This document shows, piece after piece, positions 29,401-39,000 of a stretch of DNA of 64,000 nt (position 1 is the stretch's first letter; each line of letters starts with the position of its first letter). Location: positions 69,466 through 133,465 of the forward strand of contig DBTY01000013.1 in the NCBI GenBank assembly GCA_002307295.1, given 5' to 3'. The position numbers and the translations under genes are program-made. The DNA is from Ignavibacteriales bacterium UBA1304. GTDB taxonomy: Bacteria > Bacteroidota > Ignavibacteria > Ignavibacteriales > Ignavibacteriaceae. The notes under the pieces were generated by a model. The model saw nothing but the letters and a program-made list of their open reading frames with translations. It was not told the origin of the DNA and did no database searches.

Positions 29401-30075
29401 GAATACTTAGGTAGAATGGACGAGCAGGTAAAATTGCGCGGGTATAGAGTTGAATTGCAGGAAATAGAAAAACATTTGCGCGATATAGAAGCTATTAACG
29501 AATGCGCTGTTACTCTTTGGGGAAATGATGGCGATAAAGAGCTTGTAGCTTATTACACTTCTAAAAAAATTATTGATGGCGCAAAAATAAAAAATCATCT
29601 TGAAAAAATTCTGCCTAAATATATGATTCCATTTTATTTTATAAGCTTAGAAAAAATGCCACTTACATCAAGCGGTAAAGCTAATAAAAAACTATTGCCT
29701 AATCCTGAAGAGCTAAGGAAAAAGAAAGAATGCAGAAAACCGAAAGATGAAATTGAATTATTAATTATTAAAATCTTTTCTAATGTGTTAAAGAAAAATG
29801 ATATTAGCCTTGATGATAATTTTTTTGAAATAGGCGGACACAGCTTAAATGCGGTCAGAGTTATTTCTCAGATACAAAAAGAATTAAATATTGATCTAGC
29901 GCTAAAAGAAATATTCTATAATCCTGTATTAATAAATATTGCAGAAAAAGTAAAAAAAATAATTGCAGACAAAACTGCCTTTGACAAAAAAAATGATGAA
30001 GAGGCTATAATAGTTCCAATATCCGACGATGAACTAAATTTATTATCCAACTTACAATTTGACGATGAAGAATAA
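20488..30075 (+). CDS. Nonribosomal peptide synthetase, three modules (C-A-T)x3, starter C domain
   Basis: The 3195-residue synthetase has three complete modules. Module 1: C with HHMIFDAMG at His137-138, A with YTSGSTGKPKG near 606, T with Ser991 in LGGDSLK. Module 2: C with HHIAGDG near 1177, A near 1660, T with Ser2058 in LGGHSL. Module 3: C with HHIISDGWS near 2244, A with YTSGTTGNPKG near 2722, T with Ser3119 in IGGHSLN. Beginning with a C domain rather than A-T indicates a starter C that acylates the first residue, as in lipopeptide synthetases. By-eye ten-residue codes: A1 DAFTIAGVCK (Phe/aromatic-like), A2 DAKDIGVDVK and A3 DVKDFGFVEK (Lys239 plus Asp278, Glu-like). No epimerase or methyltransferase domain is present. 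The acidic tail (ISDDELNLLSNLQFDDEE) looks like a docking motif. Its end overlaps the next gene by 11 bases. Confidence 0.95.
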   Translation: MTDNNLYPLSLPQEAFYYDYLLNRNDCKYNMGGALILEGDLNIDLYQEAYNYVITRYDSMRIKFVKKGDMLFQQFRPEYKCDIKYFDFRNCKNPTEEALEYILKEYQKSLLIESDDLYSEMILQTADKEYIFAPKFHHMIFDAMGRAIINRAISDTYNSLLEKGSYAEIKPFSYIDFVNDDLQYRQSASYQTSFEYWKQKQINLPEPFRFTSKKKSIKNISLHTERIALNLHRICFESILNIAFETDTTTFQVILGLIATALNRCYKRNEFIIGMPVLNRSNFKFRNTPGLFLNMIALRFNINPEGTFENILSSIKSEIREGYRHQRFPLADIIKHLRSNPEFNNELFDVTVIYRKNDYSQRFGGAKLHSITLDTEIRNESLSIEIDEFDVEGSVNIFFNYNPLVISEDEVVQFVHCFETILMDLVQFPDKSIKEITLLNDFDADKILNEFNFAPNRIVAKKTIIETFEEIVKQKPDADAVIYNEEVISYKNLNEKANQIANYLLDNFNIQPEEIICIALDRTIDAIAAIIGIMKTGAAYLPIDTEIPVDRMKYIVESSGSRILLKSRHVEENLADVVLDLKETVSPNKNSIEINIKPNDLAYVIYTSGSTGKPKGVMIEHIQFMNMFVNMIGILGVKDTDRVLQFASLGFDASVFEIFQALLTGAALVIVDKETVHNPELFISYINKKKVTIATLPPVYLSALDKAELPYLYTLITAGEQAIAADVNFYKQFKKYINGYGPTETSVCTAFHIAEKDKEYSGVIPIGKPSPNSKLYILDEALEPMPIGFVGELCVSGPSLARGYLNNNELTKQKFVENPFEPGTKLYHTGDLARWKSDGNIEIFGRIDEQVKINGNRIELGEIEFQLIKYDKIKEAVVLDVQVKNAKELVAFIHAENKIDVKDIRLYLRRFLPEYMIPSHYIFIDKIPITQNGKINKDALRKLPVTIQNNEKKISQNLSELEKRLIPMLEDVLEVKPVNLDDNIFELGGDSLKIARLISKIYKELKREIGFKTIFDSPTVRSIATELEIKSITEYEDIPVAPLKEYYALSHAQKRLWILAQNKQNAAVYHMPVSLQLEGVLNQNALEEAFKTIVQRHESLHTIFIEVNGIPYQKTQYDYSYIIGKHDLSNVVDKNEIARELVSEKIIAPFDLSFNIPIRADIIKLEEKKHILLLVIHHIAGDGISVGIIMNELSELYNSFINGNEIKLKPLRIHYRDYCEYEKELIESRKYESEKQYWIKKLQGPLPALELSYDKPRPAVKTYAGDYSFYEIENQTSHDLISFCKEQSVSLYVAMVSVVNILLCKYSSQEEIIIGSPVTGRNNPDLEEQVGVYLNTVAIRSQIRGESSFIEFLNAIKINSTEAITNGNYPFDRLIQALNLDRDTSRTPLFDVLVQLQNQNHINLKLNGINVSFYEAEFKLNKFDLTFTFVEENDKINFSIGYNTDMFNKTRIDGAARHLQNIIKYVLKNPADTIKEIELLDAAEKETLRKISSGAYKEFNRRLTIPELFEAQVLKASDNIALVFNNNKYTYKQLDERSNLIANEIKATINVKPDDIIGIMISRSELMIIGILGILKAGAAYMPIEPDYPIERISFMLKDSKAKLVLTETNKLGIANEAIGLSKQEEFAKPEIIDLGLLSGSSNIKCESNFTSSNLAYVIYTSGSTGKPKGVMIEHRSLHNLVLGLSNAIYDEESVMLNIALIAPFVFDASVKQIFFALLNGHCLDIVPDEIKTNGRKLLEYYEAHKINVSDGTPIHLEIVLDELSPGTDKYLPGRFIIGGQQLIYKIVKKIFDITGDKSPVITNVYGPTECCDVSTYNNITPESLLKSGFSFNQLPIGKPINNAQVYIVDPNLALVPAGVNGELCIAGEGLARGYINRPDLTNDKFIKTDNKTIYKTGDIGRYLSDGNIILSGRADDQIKLRGYRIELNEIENCLKNYNKINSTVVVAQGEDGAQEIAAYYCSSDKIDDADLRQYLSLYLPAYMIPSYFVELEKLPLTMNGKIDKKSLPLPVKEIIKEENASLPTDMLEERLCIIWQELLHVPKINLSDNFFRLGGHSLIAIRLASRIHKEFNIELNIWEVFQNPTIALLAKLLRTKNPSLFAPIEKIEEREYYPLSHSQRRLWLLAKLEGQNSLYNLPAALTLRGNLDIQALKNTFKAIVQRHESFRTYFIEIEGEPFQKIVDNVNLNIEIEKHIDEKWNDEKLKKIATDYFKNEFDLSKAPLLQIKLIALSENNYLLLFNMHHIISDGWSIEVMIKEFEAYYNSFVTSSEAPFQPLRIQYKDYAFWQNKILEDKSLEVIKEYWQKKLCKPRPLLDLPSDYKRTETFTIDGELLTYKLDDVQIKALMEISGRQNASLYMALLSVVYILLYKYTDEEDIMIGSPVAGRQHYDLDNQIGFYINTLVLRNEVNPESTFQELLNKVKETLSEALDCQVYPFDRLVEELDVERIQNRNPLFDVMVAWMVKNGMEMKLNFNGIEAQGLDFSITKSMFDLSFLFVENEGKVSYAIEYNTSLFKKERMYRMADHFKKLVESITANPKEKIKNLNIISATEKEKLIYEFNQTIQPSAIDKNVIDIFNNQATKNKNSIALVYENREISFDELNKLSNKIANNIIKLANPEKDDIIAVIVDDPVFAVASLLAVMKTGSAYLPIMSDTPQERTSFILNDCAAKAILVDSDIFTANNGGAIDYKIIIDIRGEISSDESSPSVKIVHDSLAYIIYTSGTTGNPKGVMIEHESLTNLILSLSTNIYSNYKNQLSELMISSFAFDVSIKQIFASLCNGNTLHILSKEKKIDPREIIKYIVISKINIADLTPSVFSVMLEEGFAEIEKPDLKEIFLGSEALPFKLVKSFYSIEINKNINITNFYGPTECCVESSSFRFSFDMLNENFDIAPIGKATLNQQIYILDKYLKLCPIGIPGEICIAGKGLAREYLNDAEKSAEKFVQVQALKGVRVYRTGDLGRTLVDGNIEYLGRMDEQVKLRGYRVELQEIEKHLRDIEAINECAVTLWGNDGDKELVAYYTSKKIIDGAKIKNHLEKILPKYMIPFYFISLEKMPLTSSGKANKKLLPNPEELRKKKECRKPKDEIELLIIKIFSNVLKKNDISLDDNFFEIGGHSLNAVRVISQIQKELNIDLALKEIFYNPVLINIAEKVKKIIADKTAFDKKNDEEAIIVPISDDELNLLSNLQFDDEE

Positions 30076-33000
30076 TATTAAAGAATTAAAACAAAGAGCC
30101 TTAAACGGAGATTTATTAGCGCTGGAAGAATTGAGGCGACTTGGAGTCTTATCCGGCAATAAATCAAAATATAGTATGGCTCCTGTATCTTATGCGCAAA
30201 GAAGGCTTTGGTTTATTGATAAAATGGATAAGTCGCCAGCGTACAATCTGCCGGCTGCAATAATGCTTGAAGGTGAATTAAATATTGATGCGCTTGAAAA
30301 AGCCTTTAACGAAATAATAAAACGGCATGAAATACTTCGCACAGTATTTCTAGAAACAGACGGAGCGCCTTATCAGAAAATATTTGACGAGATTGAATTC
30401 AAAATTGCTAAAAGTGATATTAACTTCATCGCCGATAAAGAAAATAAAATAGCCTCATTGATTCAGGAGGAAACGAACCGTTGTTTCGAATTATCAAAAG
30501 GACCGCTTATAGTTTGTAATTTATATAAGACCGAAGAACAAAAGCATTTGCTTTTATTTAATATGCACCACATTATAAGCGACGGATGGTCAATTGGCGT
30601 ATTAATATCAGAGCTTACTATGTTGTATAATTCGTTTTCTAAAGGAATTACAAGTCCATTAGCGCCATTGAAAATACAATATAAAGATTATGTGCATAGA
30701 CATTTAAAAATATTAAAAGATGATAGTATCTCTGAACATAAAAACTATTGGTCTGATAAATTATCAGGCGAACTTCCTATATCGGAAATTCCTTTAGATA
30801 TCAAACGTCCATTATATAAAACTTTTAACGGAAAGCTGTATGAAGTTAAAATAGAAGAACAACTTCATAAACAAATTCAGACTCTATGTAAACATAACGC
30901 AGTTAGTCTCTTTATGTTTATTATTTCAATCGTTGATATTCTGGTAAATAAATATTCAAGTAAAACAGACATAATAGTGGGATCGCCCATTTCCGGAAGA
31001 GAACAGCGCGATCTTGAAAATCAAATTGGTTTTTATGTAAATACAATTTTACTTAGGAATGAAATTGACGCGTCTATTAGTTATACAGACTTTCTCAAAA
31101 AAGTCAAACAATGCTGCATAGAAGCCTATGACCATCAGATATACCCATTTGACTTATTGATTGAAGATTTGAATCTTGAACGGGATACAAGCAGGAACCC
31201 CTTGTTCGAAATTATGGTATCGCTGCAGGAAGCAGATTCTGATAAAATTATATTTGACGAAATAAAAACCGTAATTTTGAAACCAGAGATTAGTTTAAGC
31301 AAATTTGATATTCATTTCAATTTTGAAGAATCTAATAATGAAATGAAACTGGGCATTATATATAATCCGGATTTGTATAACCCTGATAAAATAAAACGGT
31401 TAGGAAAACATTTTTTAGAGTTAGTGCAAAATATTATTAATGCTCCAAATGAAGTTATAAGTAATATCGAAATAATATCGAAGGAAGAAAGAGAAAAAAT
31501 ACTAAATGTATTTAATAATACTTCATGTTATTATCCAAAAGAAAAAACAATTATTGAACTGTTTGAAGAAATAGCAGAAAAATATCCAGATAAACCTGCG
31601 ATAGTATATCAAGGCGCTCCATTAACATATCGCCAGTTGAATGAGAAGGCTAATTGCCTTGCACATAATTTAATAAGCCAATATGATCTAAAACTTGAAG
31701 AGCCAGTAGCAATACTAATGGAGAGATCGCATGAATTAATTATTGCCATATTAGGCGTTCTAAAGGCAGGAGGCGCATATTTGCCAATAGACGCAAAAAT
31801 GCCAACCGAAAGAATTAATTTCAGCCTTAATGATGCAAACGCCCGAATAATTATAACTAATGATGAACCTGCATGCATTGCATATTCCGCTATGCATGTT
31901 CTAAAAGTAAAAGAAGAAATTATTTCTAACGGCATTAATCATACTAATGTGAAGATTTGTAAAACCTCGTCAAATTTAGCTTATATATTATATACTTCAG
32001 GCACAACAGGCGTTCCAAAAGGAAGTATGATAGAAGACAAATCTGTTATAAGGTTAGTCAGAAATAATAATTATATTGTTTTTAATGAAGCAGACAAACT
32101 ATTATCGACGTCGTCAATTTCATTTGACGCCACGACTTTTGATTTATGGGGATCATTGTTAAATGGCGCGACTCTTTACTTAGAAAATACCGAGGATTAT
32201 CTTGATCCGGAAAAACTAACAAGCATCATAAGAAAATATGAAATAAATACTATTTTATTTCCGACGGGACTATATAGCAAAATGGCCGAAGCAGATCAGC
32301 AGCGCCATATGAATATGTTTGCCGGAGTAGAAAAAATAATTGCTGGCGGGGATAGAATGCCTTGTCAGTTATCAAACGAAATATTAAAGCTTTATCCTGA
32401 TTTATTATTAATGAATGGATATGGTCCAACTGAGAATACTGCTTTTACTACCGTATTTAATATAACAAAAGAATATCAAAATGATATTCCTATTGGCAAA
32501 CCTATTTCCAATACTAAGGTTTATATATTTAATGAGCAAGGTAATTTATGTCCAATTGGAGTTCCCGGTGAAATATATATAGGCGGAGAGGGACTCTCGA
32601 GGGGATATGTTTATAGACCAGAATTAAATAAGCAAAAATTTGTGACAAGTCCTTTAAATAAAAATGAAATAATATACCGCTCTGGAGATATAGCGCAATG
32701 GCTTGAAGATGGCAATATTCTTTTTCTTGGCAGAAATGACGATCAGCTAAAAATAAGAGGATATAGAATTGAAACAGGCGAAATAGAAAATATTGCGGAA
32801 AAGCTTAGCGGAATAACTGGCGCAAAAATTGTCGTCATTCAGGAAGAAGATCAGAAAGAATTAGCTCTTTATTATACCGCAGTAAAAGATATTAATGCCG
32901 AAGAGTATAAAAAATATTTGAGTAAAACGCTTCCAGAATATATGACCCCAAAGTATTACATCAGGCTAAATGAATTTCCTCTGAACCACAATGGGAAAAT

Positions 33001-36000
33001 AGATTATAAAACGTTCCCGAAACCTGAAATTAAATTAGAGCATACTGAAAAGAATGTTGAACCGTCAACACAAACTGAAAAAGCATTAGCTACGATTTAT
33101 GAAAATATATTAAACGTTAAAAATATTTCGATAACTGATAATTTCTTTAGCCTTGGCGGGCATAGCTTAAAAGCTATCAGAGCCGTATCGGCAATACAAA
33201 AAGAATTATCGGTAAAAGTTAGTTTGAAGGAATTTTTTACTTTTTCAAATATATTATCTCTTGAAGAACTCATTCGTAATAAAAAACGCGAGTCGCATGG
33301 AATTATTCCTGTTATAATAAAAACTGATTATTATAATTTATCTCACGCACAAAAAAGAATTTGGGTTTTAGACAAAATTGAAAAGACAAAATCTACTTAT
33401 AATATTCCTCTTGCGATATCAATACATGATGAAATAGATATTAACGCGCTCCAATTAGCATTTGACGATCTTGTACAAAAACATGAATCATTAAGAACTA
33501 TATTCATAGAAAAAAACGGCGAGCCATTTCAGAAAATAATAGAAGATCAGAAGATCCTTATTGCTATGAAAGATTATAGCGCCGAAAAAAATCCGGATGA
33601 TGCGGCTTTTATGTTTGTAAGCGCCGAAGCGAATAAAGAATTTTGTCTTTCTGAATATCCATTAGTAAAACTATATTTGATAAAAACAGATATAGAAAAA
33701 TTTATCTTATTCTTTAATATACATCATATAATATGCGACGGATGGTCAGTAAGTATAATGATAGACGAACTGTTTAGCGGCTATAAAAAGCATCATGATA
33801 AAACGAAAAGCAAGACTACAGCGCTAAGTATTCAATATAAAGACTACGCATATTGGTTAAACGATAAAATAAATAATTCAGAAAATATTTTTGACCGCGA
33901 ATATTGGCTTGAGAAGCTAAAAGGCGATATAGCTCCTTTAGATATTCCTTCGGATTTCCATCGGCCCATTATAAAAACTTATAATGGGAATTCTATTTAT
34001 TATTCGTTTCCTGTTGAACTCAAAAAGAAATTGGACGCTTTTAATATAGAAAAAAGAAGCAGTCTGTTTATGACTCTAACGGCGGCATTAAAAATACTAT
34101 TGCATAAATATACAGGCAAAGAAGATATTATAATCGGAGCTCCGGTAGCGGGTAGAAACCATCCTGATTTAGAAAATCAAATAGGCTATTATGCAAACAC
34201 TCTCGCATTAAGAGATCAAATTACTCCAGATAAAACCTTCGCTGAAATATTAGAAGAAATAAAAATTACTTTAACAGATGGCTACTCTCATCAGATGTAC
34301 CCATTTGATAAATTAGTTGAAGAGATAAAACTCGCACGTGACACGAGCCGTTCTCCTCTGTTTGACGTGATGATTGTTTTGCAAAAATTCGATATTGAGT
34401 ATAAAAACGCATTCAAACAAATTAAGCCATATAAAATTCCGATGAATATCAGCAAGTATGATATGACCTTTAATTTTAATGATACGGAAGAAAAATTAGA
34501 ACTCCTGATCGAATATAACACTCAATTGTATAAACAGGAAAGAATTGAACAGATAACATTGCATCTGACTACTTTAATAAATTCTATAATTGCAAATCCG
34601 GCTCAGAGTATAAAAGCAATTAACATATTAAACGATGAAGAGAAAAATACTCTACTGCAGAATTATAATAATACGTCAGCGCACTATCCAGAAGACAAAA
34701 CTATAATTCAGCTATTTGAAGAATCAGTTGAAAAATATCCAATAAAAACTGCGGTCGTATATAAGGAGAAAACATTAACATATTCTGAATTAAACAGCGA
34801 AGCAAATAAAATCGCTCGTTATATAAATGAGAAATATAACATAACTCCTGGCGAAGCAATAGGCGTATTGATTCCTCCGTCTGAAAAAACGCCAATTATA
34901 CTGTTAGCAATATTAAAGGCCGGCGGAGCTTATGTGCCGATAGATCCAGAATATCCGGACGAAAGAATTAAGCATGTGCTATCAGAAAGCAAAATGAATC
35001 TTATTATTACTTTAAATGAAAATGATATTAGATTGCATCGAATAGTTGACGAGATTAAAAATGAATATGGTATTTTAAATCTGGATAAGGCGGCTAATGT
35101 AAACGAACTTAATGACGCTAATCTTACGGGAATAAATATAAATTCGGATACCACTGCTTATGTAATTTTTACTTCTGGTTCTACTGGCAAACCAAAAGGC
35201 TGTCCGATAAGTCATCGAAATTTAGTACGGTTGTTCATTAATGATAAATCAAATTACGATTTTAATTCATCAGACGTATGGATAATGGCTCATTCATATT
35301 GCTTCGATTTATCGGTATGGGAAATGTACGGAGCTTTGTTATTTGGCGGAAAGATAATAATACCAGATAGAAATGAAGTTCGCGATATTTCCGCTTTTGT
35401 AAGAATTGTAAATGAATATAAAATAACCGTATTGAACCAGACGCCGGGAGCGTTTTATAAATTTATTGATACTGCTCTAGCAAGCTCCAATCAATTAGAC
35501 TTAAGTCTTAGATATGTTGTTTTTGGAGGAGATAAACTTGATCCTTTAAAATTGAAAAAATGGATTGACATATATCCAGCAGAAAAAGTAAAGCTAATTA
35601 ATATGTATGGAATTACAGAAACAACAATTCATGTGACATATCATAGATTTACAGATGAGGAGATTAGAACATCGGATGGAAGCAGCAATATTGGCGTTCC
35701 GCTTCCAGAAACTAAAGTCTATATATTTGACAAAAATAAAGCGCTTGTTCCAGTTGGCGTTTATGGCGAAATATATGTTGCTGGCACGGGTTTAAGTAAA
35801 GGCTATCTGAATCGGTCTGATTTAACTTCAGAAAGATTTATTCCAAATCCATACAATAATAATGAGACATTGTATAAAAGCGGAGACTTAGCGCGATGGA
35901 TATATAATGGAACTATGGAGTATCTTGAGCGATGTGATAATCAGGTGCAAATACGCGGCTTCAGAGTAGAAATTACTGAGATTGAAATTCAGCTTGGAAA

Positions 36001-39000
36001 ATATACGGGTATATCAGATACTGTTGTGATTGCTTTAGATAAAGAAGGGATAAAAGAATTAGCGGCTTATGTAGTGTCAAATGAAGAACTCAAAATAAAA
36101 AAAATAAAAAGCTTCCTTTCTGCTTCGTTGCCAGAATATATGATCCCATCTTATTTTATTAAGATAGATAAAGTTCCGCTAAATTCAAACGGTAAGCTCG
36201 ATAAAAAAGCTCTTCCGCCTGCAATTCAGAACATAGCAACAGGAGAGCTGTTCGAAAGTCCTGCCAGTAAGCTGGAAACAGAACTGCTTGAATTATGGCA
36301 GGAAATATTATCAACAGAAAATATTAGTATTCACGATAACTTTTTTGATATAGGCGGCAATTCAATATTATTGGTAAAACTCTATAGCAAAATTAATGCA
36401 AAATATCCGGATGCGATTGAACTAACAGATTTGTTTTCCAAGAGTAGAATTTCTGAACAAGCTGAGTATATTTCCCGGAAAATATATGATATTCCAGAAG
36501 CAGACAATAATAATATTGATCTAAACATAACTAAACTAAAATATTACGATATAGCTATTATCGGCATTGCCTCTAGAATAGGAGATTGTGACACGCCGGA
36601 TGATTTCTGGAAAGACCTGCGTATGGGCGTTGATTTTATTGGCGAGATGCCGAATAATAGAATATCTGATATAAAAGAACTTTGCGCTTATAATAATATT
36701 AATACTGACGAACTTAAATTTAGGGAGTTATGCTATCTAAATGAAGTTGATAAATTTGATTACGGATTTTTTAAACTATCTCCAAATGAAGCTTCATTAA
36801 TTGATCCTGGGCAAAGAATGTTTATGGAAACAGCTTATCATGCTTTAGAAGACGCAGGATATGGCGGTAATAAATTATGGGGGAGCAAAACCGGAGTGTT
36901 TATTGGCGCAAGCGATAATCTAAGCGAATATGCCAGATATATTGAAGCGTCAGATAATCAGGATCCAAATATTTTGCTTGCGGCGCAAACGCCGTCAATA
37001 TTGGCGAGCAGATTATCTTATCATCTGAATCTAAAAGGTCCGGCCATGCTTGTTGATACTGCATGTTCCTCGTCGCTCGTTGCAGTACATTTGGCGTGTC
37101 AGTCAATTAGGGAAGGGGAAATTGATTCGGCTCTTATAGGCGGAATAAAACTTCATCTGCTTCCTCTAGATACCGGCTCGCGGTTAGAAATAGATTCCTC
37201 CGATGCACGCGCGCATAGTTTTGACGATTCTGCTAACGGTTCCGGAATTGGAGAAGGCGTAATTGCTATAATGATTAAACCATTAGAAAACGCTTTAAAA
37301 GACAAAGACAATATTTATGCTGTCATTAAGGGAAGCGAAATTAATCAGGACGGAAGCTCAATTGGCATCACCGCCCCAGATGCAGACGCTCAGGCTGATG
37401 CTATAAATAAAGCATGGCTTGACGCTGGAATCGATCCGGTGACTATAAGTTATATCGAAACGCATGGAACTGCGACAAAGCTTGGCGACCCAATTGAGAT
37501 AGACGGAATTACAAAAGCGTTTAGAAGATATACGCAAAATAAAAACTTCTGCGCTATTGGAGCGGTTAAAGCAAACATTGGCCATCTTGATACCGCCGCA
37601 GGATTAGCTGGTTTGTTAAAAGCAGCGCTAAGCTTAAAATATAAACAGCTTACTCCATTAGTACATTTTAATAATCCTAACAGGAATATTAATTTTGATG
37701 AAAGCGCCGCTTATATAAATAAAGAGCTGACAGATTGGAAAAATAACGATAATCCATTACGATGCGGCGTAAGCTCATTCGGTTTGAGCGGAACTAACTG
37801 TCATGTTATTCTAGAGGAAGCGCCGTTTATAGAAAAAGAGAATAATCAGGATAAGAAAAAACATTTATTTACGCTTTCATCTCGCAGTAAAGAAGGGCTG
37901 ATAGAATATGCGCAAAAGATAAAGAGCGCTATTTATTTACATCCTGATAACAATTCAGAAAGTATTTGTTATACGCTTGCAACCGGAAGAGGGCATTATG
38001 CGCACAGGCTTGCAATTGTATTCGAAAATATAAGCGAACTAAAGTATAAACTAACTCAAGTAATAAATAACAAGCTAAGTTGCGATGAAGAAAACAGTTT
38101 ATTATATAATTGTTCAAAGATCGTAGTTTCAAACAAAAAGAATCCAGCGCCAGGAGAAATTACCGAAAAAGATATCAGCAAACTTGGCGATGAAATCAAT
38201 TCAATAATAAGAAATAACAATAGTGATGTTGAAATAGTCAGACAAACAGCAGAAGCGTATATAAATGGAGCCGATATACAATGGGAGGAATATTATAAGG
38301 ACTTAATACCTGCAAAGGTATCGTTGCCTGGGTATCCTTTTGAAAAGAAAAGATGCTGGGTTAAATTAAGCGCTAAAAATAAAGAAAGTATAAATACTTC
38401 CTTCAGTAAAAAATATAAAAATAAATTCTTAATCGATTGCATTGTTGAAACTCCTTCTGTTGCAATATATTCAAAAAAGTATAGCAGCGCAGATTGGCTT
38501 ATTAATGAACATCGTGTAATGGGCATGCCTACATTAGTAGGAGCCGCGTATCTGCAAATGGCTTATGAATCTGGGATGAACCATTTTAATTCTAGTTCAT
38601 TGCGCTTTGACGAATTCTATCTTATGCGGCCGCTTGCAATTAATGAGGGGGAAGAATTAGAAACGCTAGTCACAATAAATAAATGCGAAGATAAAACTCT
38701 TGGAATTGAGGCGCAGTCAAAATCTGAAAATAACGACTGGACGACTTATGCAAAATTACGCGTAAGTAAGATAAAAGAAACGACAAGCGCTAAAATAAAT
38801 ATTGAAGAAATAAAAGCCCGAATGAAGAACAGGCGCGAAATATCGCATAATGATAACTCTCCTAAAAATGAAGAAATAATTAGTGTGAGCAAAAAATGGG
38901 ATTGTCTGAATAAAATATATTGGAATGAAAAGGAATACTTTGCAGAACTAAGCATTCCTTTTACTGACGCTGAATTAGCAAATGAGTATTATTTATACCC

